The notes beneath the pieces are model-generated. The model worked only from the letters and a program-made list of their open reading frames with translations. It made no database searches and was not told the DNA's origin. 64,000 nucleotides of DNA, taken from Paludibacter sp. (lineage in GTDB: Bacteria > Bacteroidota > Bacteroidia > Bacteroidales > Paludibacteraceae). A program made the translations under genes and the position numbers. Every line of letters begins with the position of its first letter. Position 1 is the first letter of the stretch. Location: positions 1-64,000 of the forward strand of contig JAQUWU010000007.1 in NCBI GenBank assembly GCA_028692715.1, given 5' to 3'. Below, in pieces: positions 28,691 through 34,682 of the stretch.

Positions 28691-29555
28691 TCTTTATTTT
28701 ACCAATAAACTTCCCTAATGCTTCCGCCGGATTCTCCTCTTTCATAAAGTTTTCTCCCATCAGAAAACCCTTATACCCTACTTTACGAAGTTCATTTACT
28801 GTTTCAATTTTTGAAATTCCACTTTCGCTCACTTTTACAAATTTATCGGGTATCAGCTCGGCCAAATCATACGAAGTCTGAATGCTTTGCTCAAAAGTTT
28901 TAAGGTTACGATTGTTTACACCCAACATATCCACAAAATCGTTGGCATGACTAATTTCTTCTGCATTGTGTACTTCCAATAACACTTCCAATCCTAACTC
29001 ATGCGCTTTTTGTGCAAGATACAATGTCTTTTCAACGGTCAACGCTGCGGCAATCAACAAAATTACATCAGCTCCAATGGCTTTTGCTTCGTACAATTGA
29101 TATTCATCAATAATAAAATCTTTGCGCAAAACGGGACAAGCAATAAATGGACGGGCTGCGATCAAATCCATAGGAGTCCCTCCAAAATACTCCAAATCAG
29201 TAAGAATTGAAATCCCGGAAGCACCAGCAGCACTATAACCCGAAGTAATATCTACTACATCAGCATCTTCATGAATCCAACCTAACGAAGGTGATTTGCG
29301 TTTAAATTCAGAGATAATTCCAGAATTAGAATTTAGTAAGCTTTCCTTCATAGACAAACACTTCCGCGAAAATGCCGGGGCTTTTTCCAATGAAGAAATT
29401 GGGAATTGTTGCTTACGTAATTCTACTTCAATGGCTTTGGAAGCTATTATTTTATCTAAAATATTACCCCTAGCCCCTGAAGGGGAACTGACCCCTAACC
29501 CTTGAAGGGGAACTGAGTTAGTTTTGTCTTGCATCTCTTTCTTCTTTTCAATCAT
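28683..29555 (-). CDS. trpC: Indole-3-glycerol phosphate synthase
   Basis: Ring closure and decarboxylation of CdRP to indole-3-glycerol phosphate. The enzyme core begins at NILDKIIASKAIEVELRKQQ (residue 32) with SIEQ-like substrate motifs: EFKRKSPSLGWIHEDADV, VLRKDFIIDEYQLYEAKAIGAD, LEVHNAEE and VSESGIS. It has 290 residues against about 260 for the family; the excess is residues 1-31, which include DKTNSVPLQGLGVSSPSGARG from a double repeat. The stop codon also falls in a repeat copy. Confidence 0.96.
   Translation of the reverse strand: MIEKKKEMQDKTNSVPLQGLGVSSPSGARGNILDKIIASKAIEVELRKQQFPISSLEKAPAFSRKCLSMKESLLNSNSGIISEFKRKSPSLGWIHEDADVVDITSGYSAAGASGISILTDLEYFGGTPMDLIAARPFIACPVLRKDFIIDEYQLYEAKAIGADVILLIAAALTVEKTLYLAQKAHELGLEVLLEVHNAEEISHANDFVDMLGVNNRNLKTFEQSIQTSYDLAELIPDKFVKVSESGISKIETVNELRKVGYKGFLMGENFMKEENPAEALGKFIGKIKNL
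29467..29525 (-). repeat. trp repeat, double 5' copy, translated in trpC
   Basis: Coding strand: AAAACTAACTCAG, then TCCCCTTCAAGGGTTAGGGG, then a second TCCCCTTCAGGGGCTAGGGG. This is the clearest consensus copy and is translated as K-T-N-S-V-P-L-Q-G-L-G-V-S-S-P-S-G-A-R-G. Confidence 0.88.
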
Positions 29556-29583
29556 TTTGTCAATTAAAAGTAATATTTTTTAC

Positions 29584-29610
29584 TCCCATTTAGGGGCTAG
29601 GGGTTGTTTT
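29584..29610 (-). repeat. trp repeat, 3' copy after trpD
   Basis: Coding strand ACAACCCCTAGCCCCTAAATGGGA begins at the last bases of the trpD stop codon. Opposite in orientation to the trpC 5' copy, which it faces across the junction. Confidence 0.8.
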
Positions 29611-30604
29611 ATTTATATATCTCCACAAACTTCTCAAACGTTTTTTTCGCATTCCCTCCTGCCAACGAATCAGAAGCTTCTACGATACATTGTTCTATTG
29701 TTTTGTAAGGCATGCGGGTTAATATGGCAAAAGCAGAATTTATAATCACAGCATCACGTTGAGCATTTGTAGCTTTATTGTCAAGCACATTCATAAAAAT
29801 TTCTGCAGCATCTTTTACCGAATTTCCACCCCAAAGTTCTTCTTGTTTCAGGGTTTTAAATCCTAATTGTTCTGGCGTATATACAAATTCTCCCATGCTA
29901 CTCACCACTTTACAAGTATCCGTAAGTGATATTTCATCGAAACCATCCAGGGAATGAACAATGCTGTATTGTACGCCTAAATTTTGATAAATATAATTGT
30001 ACAAACGCATCATTTTCAAACTATATACACCTAAACATTGATAATGAGGGCGAACCGGACTAATCAATGGACCAAGTACATTAAAAAAAGTGCGAACACC
30101 CAAATTTTTACGAACCGGAGCCACATTTTTCATGGCCGGATTGCAAATAGGTGCGTGCAAATATGCAAATCCTGATTTTTCCAACGATTGCTTTATTACA
30201 TTGATATCTGTTGTGAATTTTGCGCCGTAATATTCCAATACATTGGAAGAACCACTAACAGAAGTGGCACCATAATTTCCATGTTTTGCCACTTTATAAC
30301 CAGCACCGGCGACAGCAAAACAACTACATGTAGATATATTAAACGTATTTTTTCCATCACCACCGGTTCCAACAATATCCAGAGCGTCAAATTCTGACAA
30401 ATCCATTGGGATTGCGAGCTCCAACAATGCATTTCGGAATCCAATCACTTCTTCAAGTTCAATACTACGCATCAAATAAACTGAAATAAACGCAGCAATT
30501 TCTGCATCATTGTATTTTCCCGCAGCTATATTAGTCATCACCTCAGCGGCTTCTGTTCTCGAAAGAGACTGGTGATTAAAAAGTTGATTAAGTATTTGTT
30601 TCAT
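29609..30604 (-). CDS. trpD: Anthranilate phosphoribosyltransferase
   Basis: Attaches phosphoribose from PRPP to anthranilate. The length of 331 residues is standard, and the protein starts with the ordinary family N-terminus MKQILNQLFNHQSLSRTEA, so this is the only trp enzyme here without a repeat-derived extension. PRPP-binding GTGGDGKNTFNIS (about 78-90), KHGNYGATSVSGSSN, the anthranilate-binding VRKNLGVRTFFNVLGPL and the DGFDEIS motif are present. A variant repeat sits just upstream of its ATG instead of behind it. Confidence 0.97.
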   Translation of the reverse strand: MKQILNQLFNHQSLSRTEAAEVMTNIAAGKYNDAEIAAFISVYLMRSIELEEVIGFRNALLELAIPMDLSEFDALDIVGTGGDGKNTFNISTCSCFAVAGAGYKVAKHGNYGATSVSGSSNVLEYYGAKFTTDINVIKQSLEKSGFAYLHAPICNPAMKNVAPVRKNLGVRTFFNVLGPLISPVRPHYQCLGVYSLKMMRLYNYIYQNLGVQYSIVHSLDGFDEISLTDTCKVVSSMGEFVYTPEQLGFKTLKQEELWGGNSVKDAAEIFMNVLDNKATNAQRDAVIINSAFAILTRMPYKTIEQCIVEASDSLAGGNAKKTFEKFVEIYK

Positions 30605-30607
30605 AAG

Positions 30608-30640
30608 ACCTCCTCCCGGCCTCCCCCAAAGGGGGAAGAT
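30608..30640 (-). repeat. trp repeat, variant 5' copy just before trpD
   Basis: Coding strand TTCCCCCTTTGGGGGAGGCCGGGAGGAGG ends four bases before the trpD ATG and is not translated. The core is CCCCC-TTT-GGGGG, a longer-arm variant. It also places a purine-rich GGAGGAGG just ahead of the start codon. Confidence 0.75.
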
Positions 30641-30708
30641 ATACGGGTATAATGCGATTTGTTTACTAAGAAATATGTTTCAAGTTTATATAATTTTCGG
30701 AATTCGCT

Positions 30709-31380
30709 CTATTCCCCTCCTTTGGAGGGGCTCGGGGAGGTGAGCCAATTTTTCAACATTCTCTCTCCATCAGGAGTCAAAACCGATTCTGGATGAAACT
30801 GAACACCGCGAACATCATAGCTTTTATGTGCTAAAGCCATAATCATACCTTCTTCATCTACGGCAGTAATAGTTAAACAATCAGGCAAAGTTGTTTTTTC
30901 AACAGCCCATGAATGATAACGTCCTACTTCAATTTTTTTATCCAATCCGTTGAAAAGAACATCATCTTCCAACACATCTACTATTGAACTAACACCGTGA
31001 TGAACGTCAGTAAGGTTAATCAGAGTGCCACCAAATGCTTCTGCTATTGCTTGTTCGCCTAAACAAACTCCCAATATCGGTTTTGTGGGTGCATAAGTAC
31101 GAATTACATCCAGCAAAATTCCTGATTCTGATGGAACTCCGGGACCCGGCGAAAGAATAATTTTATCAAAACGTGCAATTTCTTCCAACGTAATTTGGTC
31201 ATTGCGATGCACTTCCACATCCGTGTATCCCAATTTTTTAATTGCATGTACCAAATTATAGGTAAATGAGTCGTAATTATCGAAAACTAAAATTGATATG
31301 CCCCCTTGCCCATTTGAAGCAGATGCCCCCCTACCCCCTAAAGGGGGAGTTGAATTAGTATCTTCCTTTATATTTTTCAT
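30709..31380 (-). CDS. trpG: Anthranilate synthase component II (glutamine amidotransferase)
   Basis: Supplies ammonia from glutamine to TrpE. Class I amidotransferase core from ISILVFDNYDSFTYNL (residue 28): oxyanion-region LSPGPGVPSESG, nucleophile Cys in LGVCLGEQ, and catalytic His and Glu in VQFHPES. The position after the nucleophile motif is Glu (GEQ) where many homologues have His or Met. The protein has 223 residues; residues 1-27 (DTNSTPPLGGRGASASNGQGG) and the C-terminal SPSPSKGGE are repeat-encoded. It lies between trpE and trpD. Confidence 0.95.
   Translation of the reverse strand: MKNIKEDTNSTPPLGGRGASASNGQGGISILVFDNYDSFTYNLVHAIKKLGYTDVEVHRNDQITLEEIARFDKIILSPGPGVPSESGILLDVIRTYAPTKPILGVCLGEQAIAEAFGGTLINLTDVHHGVSSIVDVLEDDVLFNGLDKKIEVGRYHSWAVEKTTLPDCLTITAVDEEGMIMALAHKSYDVRGVQFHPESVLTPDGERMLKNWLTSPSPSKGGE
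30712..30743 (-). repeat. trp repeat, 3' copy, translated in trpG
   Basis: Coding strand CACCTCCCCGAGCCCCTCC-AAA-GGAGGGGA. It encodes T-S-P-S-P-S-K-G-G-E, the C-terminus of TrpG, before the TAG stop. This is the longer-arm (CCCCTCC) subtype. Confidence 0.82.
31301..31359 (-). repeat. trp repeat, 5' copy, translated in trpG
   Basis: Coding strand TACTAATTCAAC, then TCCCCCTTTAGGGGGTAGGGGGG, then a degenerate second unit. Translated as T-N-S-T-P-P-L-G-G-R-G-A. Confidence 0.83.
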
Positions 31381-31436
31381 GATTTTTTTGATTTTTTGCT
31401 CTGATTATATACATTCTCTTCTTATCCCCCATCTTA

Positions 31437-31463
31437 TTCCCCCTTTAGGGGGTTAGGGGGCCG
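31437..31463 (-). repeat. trp repeat, 3' copy after trpE
   Basis: Coding strand CCGGCCCCCTAACCCCCTAAAGGGGGAA directly follows the trpE stop codon. Inverted relative to the trpG 5' copy. Confidence 0.83.
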
Positions 31464-31464
31464 G

Positions 31465-32925
31465 TTATTTTGCTGTTGCTGCCATTATCGCTTTTTTCAG
31501 TGCAGCCAACTTATTATTCACTTCCTGTAATTCACTTTCTTCGTCCGATTTGGCGACAATTCCCGCTCCGGCCTGATAATAAAGCGTATTATTTTTACTC
31601 ACAAAAGAGCGAATGGTAATGGCTTGATTCATGCTACCATCAAATCCGATATAACCCAAACAACCGCCATAAGGGCCACGATCGTGTGGTTCAATACTAT
31701 CAATCAGCTGCATAGCTTTAATTTTAGGAGCTCCGGAAAGCGTTCCTGCCGGAAATGTGTCGGCAAATAGTTTGATTACTTTTGTATCCGGTTTCATTTT
31801 TCCACTAACGCTCGAAACCAAATGTAATACATGCGAATAATACTGCACTTCGCGGAAAACATCCACTTCCACATGATCAGTATTCCTACTCAAATCGTTA
31901 CGTGCTAAATCAACCAACATAACATGCTCTGCATTTTCCTTTTTATCAGTGCTGAGCTTTTCAGCCAATTCCATGTCTTTTTCATCATTACCTGTACGGC
32001 GGAATGTTCCTGCAATAGGTTTGATGTAAGCTTTTTGTTTTTTTGCATCAACTATAAGGTGCGCTTCAGGTGAAGAACCAAAAATGCGGAAATCTCCAAA
32101 ATTAAAATAAAATAAGTAGGGTGAAGGATTTACAGAGCGCAAAGTTCGGTACAACATAAAATCGTCGCCTTTAAAGTCCTGATAAAAACGGCGGGAGAGC
32201 ACAATTTGAAAAACGTTTCCTTTAAAACATTCTTCCTTCCCACGGGTCACCATTTTTTTATAATCCTCATTAGAAATATCACATTTTTCTTCGCCAACGG
32301 CAGAAAATTCGTAAGTTGCAATATTGTTGTTCAATAAAATTTCCTCAATTTCGTAAATTTTCGACGTCTCACCTTCGAGTAAATTTTCAATTATTGTCAG
32401 TTCATTATTAAAATGATTGACCGCTATAATATATTTAAACAACACATAATGAAGTCCCGGCATACTTCCGGGTACGGTTTCGCGGGCTGAAAGTTTCACA
32501 TCTTCGAAATATTGAACCGATTCGTAAGATGAGTAACCGAATAAACCGTTAATTCCAAGCGGATTATCATTTTTTAATAACTCTACAGATTTTAAAAACA
32601 CGTCAAATCGGTCTGCAACAGTCAGTTTCTCAGTCACGGGTGTTTCTATTATTGTTCCATCAGGATACTCCTCTTTAATTACAAAGTGGTTTACAGAAAT
32701 TCCTCCTATAGCACAAAATCCAATGTAAGAGTAACTATTTTCCAAACCATGATAATCAGAACTTTCAAGCAGTACTGAATTGGTATATAAATCGCGTATT
32801 TTAAGATAAATTCCTACCGGTGTTTGCAAATCGGCCAGCATTTTTTTTGAATTAACAAAAAGCCTGCCCCCAACCCCTGAAGGGGAGTTTGAGTTAGTTT
32901 TGTCTTCAATTTTTATATTTTCCAT
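31465..32925 (-). CDS. trpE: Anthranilate synthase component I
   Basis: Converts chorismate to anthranilate using ammonia from TrpG; first committed and feedback-controlled step. The enzyme proper begins at RLFVNSKKMLADLQTPVGIYLKIRD (about residue 21). The tryptophan-binding LLESS motif is intact (VLLESSDYHG), so feedback inhibition is expected. Catalytic blocks GSSPEAHL, KPIAGTFRRTG, LSGAPKIKAMQLID and GPYGGCLGYIGFDG are present. It has 486 residues, about 20 above the family norm because residues 1-20 (DKTNSNSPSGVGG) are repeat-derived. Confidence 0.97.
   Translation of the reverse strand: MENIKIEDKTNSNSPSGVGGRLFVNSKKMLADLQTPVGIYLKIRDLYTNSVLLESSDYHGLENSYSYIGFCAIGGISVNHFVIKEEYPDGTIIETPVTEKLTVADRFDVFLKSVELLKNDNPLGINGLFGYSSYESVQYFEDVKLSARETVPGSMPGLHYVLFKYIIAVNHFNNELTIIENLLEGETSKIYEIEEILLNNNIATYEFSAVGEEKCDISNEDYKKMVTRGKEECFKGNVFQIVLSRRFYQDFKGDDFMLYRTLRSVNPSPYLFYFNFGDFRIFGSSPEAHLIVDAKKQKAYIKPIAGTFRRTGNDEKDMELAEKLSTDKKENAEHVMLVDLARNDLSRNTDHVEVDVFREVQYYSHVLHLVSSVSGKMKPDTKVIKLFADTFPAGTLSGAPKIKAMQLIDSIEPHDRGPYGGCLGYIGFDGSMNQAITIRSFVSKNNTLYYQAGAGIVAKSDEESELQEVNNKLAALKKAIMAATAK
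32866..32899 (-). repeat. trp repeat, 5' copy, translated in trpE
   Basis: Coding strand AAAACTAACTCAAAC, then TCCCCTTCAGGGGTTGGGGGC. Translated as K-T-N-S-N-S-P-S-G-V-G-G. Confidence 0.87.
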
Positions 32926-32960
32926 AAGAATAAATTAAATAATCAGTACTAATATTTTTT

Positions 32961-33018
32961 CCTCCCCTTTAGGGGCTGGGGGTAATCTTTTCTTATTCCC
33001 CCTTTAGGGGGTTAGGGA
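32961..33018 (-). repeat. trp repeat, two 3' copies at the end of trpB
   Basis: The first (33018 to 32996) reads CCCTAACCCCCTAAAGGGGGAA on the coding strand and encodes P-N-P-L-K-G-E at the TrpB C-terminus. The second (32983 to 32961) reads CCCCCAGCCCCTAAAGGGGAGG in the spacer after the stop codon. Confidence 0.83.
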
Positions 33019-34273
33019 CAGTGTTAAAATACTTTACATAAGTATCCATATCCTTATCACCTCTGCCCGAAACTGTTAAAACAACAATGTCATCGGGTTT
33101 AAAATTATCTTTTTCTTTTTTTAGTAATGCCAATGCATGAGCCGATTCAATGGCCGGAATAATTCCCTCTAAACGTGTAAGTTCAAATGCTGCATCCATA
33201 GCTTCATTGTCGTTAATGGCATAAACTTTCGTTCGTCCTACTCTGGCAAAATGAGCATGTGCCGGTCCAATGCCGGGATAATCTAATCCTGCTGAAATTG
33301 AATAAGGCTCCGTTATTTGACCATCTTCATCTTGCATAAGCAACGTTTTGAAACCATGTATAATCCCAACAGTACCAATACTTATTGTTGCCGCAGTTTC
33401 TCCCGTTTCGATTCCTAATCCACCTGCTTCAGCCGAAATTAATTGAACACGTTCATCATTCAAGTAATGATAATACGTTCCCATAGCATTACTTCCACCA
33501 CCTACACATGCCATCAGACAATCAGGATAATCACGTCCTATTTTTTCTTGCAATTGCCATTTTATCTCTTCACTGATAACCGATTGAAAAAATCCAACCA
33601 TATCGGGATATGGATGTGGACCAACTGTTGAACCAATAATATAAAACGAATCTGGATTGGAACACCAGTATCGAATTGCTTCGTTGGTTGCATCTTTCAA
33701 TGTCCAGTTTCCACTTGTCACAGGTTCAACAGTTGCACCAAGCATGCGCATTTTTTGAACATTCAAATATTGACGTTCTACATCCGTTTTTCCCATAAAA
33801 ACAATACATTCCATTCCCATCAAAGCACAAGCAGTAGCCGTAGCAACGCCATGTTGTCCGGCGCCTGTTTCAGCTATAATTCTGGTTTTACCCATTCGTT
33901 TTGCCAATAAAATTTGACCTAATGCATTATTAATTTTATGTGCCCCGGTATGGTTCAAATCTTCACGTTTCAGGTAAATATTAGTTCCGTATTCAGTTGA
34001 AAGTCTTTTGGCAAAATACAAAGGCGATGGACGTCCCACATAATTTTTCAATAAATCGTAATACTCAGCTTTAAATGATGCATCATCTTTTATTGCAAAA
34101 TACGCTTTTTTCAATCGTTCAACAGTGCCATGTAATATCTCCGGAATATAGGCTCCACCGAATTCACCGTAGAAACCGTTCTCATCAATACCTCCAGCTC
34201 CAAAAGAGCCCCTGGTCCCTACAGGGGAACTGAGGTTAGCTTTGTTCTGCATATTTTCTTTTATATTTTTCAT
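32993..34273 (-). CDS. trpB: Tryptophan synthase beta chain
   Basis: PLP enzyme joining indole and serine to make tryptophan. With the ATG at 34271-34273 it has 426 residues; the longer frame starts with TTG and is less likely. The conserved enzyme begins at ENGFYGEFGGAYIPEIL (about residue 32); PLP-binding Lys is in HTGAHKINNALGQ, with the GAGQHGVATA and CVGGGSNAMG loops. Residues 1-31 contain KNIKEN, QNKANL and SSPVGTRGSFGAGG from the repeat region; the C-terminal NPLKGE is also repeat-encoded. It is first in the operon, directly after the attenuator. Confidence 0.96.
   Translation of the reverse strand: MKNIKENMQNKANLSSPVGTRGSFGAGGIDENGFYGEFGGAYIPEILHGTVERLKKAYFAIKDDASFKAEYYDLLKNYVGRPSPLYFAKRLSTEYGTNIYLKREDLNHTGAHKINNALGQILLAKRMGKTRIIAETGAGQHGVATATACALMGMECIVFMGKTDVERQYLNVQKMRMLGATVEPVTSGNWTLKDATNEAIRYWCSNPDSFYIIGSTVGPHPYPDMVGFFQSVISEEIKWQLQEKIGRDYPDCLMACVGGGSNAMGTYYHYLNDERVQLISAEAGGLGIETGETAATISIGTVGIIHGFKTLLMQDEDGQITEPYSISAGLDYPGIGPAHAHFARVGRTKVYAINDNEAMDAAFELTRLEGIIPAIESAHALALLKKEKDNFKPDDIVVLTVSGRGDKDMDTYVKYFNTVPNPLKGE
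34208..34241 (-). repeat. trp repeat, 5' copy, translated in trpB
   Basis: Coding strand AAAGCTAACCTCAG, then TCCCCTGTAGGGACCAGGGGCTC, a more degenerate core than the others. Translated as K-A-N-L-S-S-P-V-G-T-R-G. Confidence 0.78.
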
Positions 34274-34310
34274 TTCAAATATATTTAACAATCAATAGTA
34301 GTGTTTCTTT

Positions 34311-34332
34311 CTCCCCTTTTGAGGTAGGGGTA
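34311..34332 (-). repeat. trp repeat, copy between attenuator and trpB
   Basis: Coding strand TACCCCTACCTCAAAAGGGGAG, in the 3'-type orientation, lies just beyond the attenuator terminator and faces the trpB 5' copy. With it, the leader-trpB gap has the same inverted pair as the gene-gene junctions. Confidence 0.75.
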
Positions 34333-34340
34333 ATTATAAC

Positions 34341-34379
34341 AAAAAAGGCTTATCGTGAGTTCCGACAAGCCTTTTTTGT
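34341..34379 (-). terminator. trp attenuator terminator
   Basis: On the minus strand AAAAAAGGCTTGTCG pairs with CGATAAGCCTTTTTT (one G-U) around a seven-base loop, followed by the U-run. Bases 34352-34359 (loop plus 3' arm) are exactly complementary to 34418-34425 in the leader, giving a competing antiterminator. Confidence 0.92.
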
Positions 34380-34418
34380 AATATCTAATTATTTTAACAA
34401 TATACACAGGTGTTCTTC

Positions 34419-34481
34419 TCACGATTTGCTAATCTGTAAGTGCCACCACCAAAATTTGTTTACTGTCAAAATTGTGTTCAT
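34419..34481 (-). CDS. trpL: Tryptophan operon leader peptide
   Basis: A 20-residue frame (ATG at 34479-34481, TGA at 34419-34421) contains three consecutive TGG codons (34443-34451) in the context NKFWWWHLQ, upstream of a terminator hairpin and the trp genes. This is the hallmark of ribosome-mediated attenuation. The stop codon lies within the 8-base segment that can pair with the terminator. A ribosome that finishes the peptide would cover that segment and allow termination; one stalled on Trp codons leaves it free, so the operon is read. Confidence 0.92.
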   Translation of the reverse strand: MNTILTVNKFWWWHLQISKS

Positions 34482-34505
34482 TTCTTTTTGATTGAATTAT
34501 GGGTG

Positions 34506-34537
34506 CAAAGATGATAAATTATTTTTATTTGAACAAG
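34506..34537 (-). promoter_or_regulatory. Promoter of the trp operon
   Basis: On the minus strand, a CTTG -33-like element (TTG at 34536-34534) and CATCTTTG (34513-34506) are separated by 20 bases. The -7 differs from TAnnTTTG only in its first base. Transcription would start near 34500, about 20 bases before the leader peptide ATG. Confidence 0.65.
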
Positions 34538-34650
34538 AAAAATATCATTTTTTTTATTGAATCTTTTTTTGCTGAAATCTGATTAAATATTTTTATCATT
34601 TGAGCATGGGTATGCGAATGATAAATAACTAATTATTCATCATTTTTTTG

Positions 34651-34658
34651 TACTTTTG
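34651..34658 (+). promoter_or_regulatory. -7 promoter element for lysS-gpsA
   Basis: TACTTTTG matches the -7 consensus and lies 25 bases before the lysS ATG. No clear -33 TTTG is seen. Confidence 0.6.
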
Positions 34659-34682
34659 CAGCAATTTGTATAAATATAGATT

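Noticed and set aside
27797-34332. The GC-rich trp repeats as ordinary intrinsic terminators
   Set aside because: They lack U-runs, most lie inside coding regions, and they occur at each internal junction of an operon that must be transcribed through.
27797-34332. The trp repeats as a CRISPR array
   Set aside because: Spacing is set by genes of 0.7-1.5 kb, the copies vary in sequence and alternate in orientation, and there are no spacers or cas genes.
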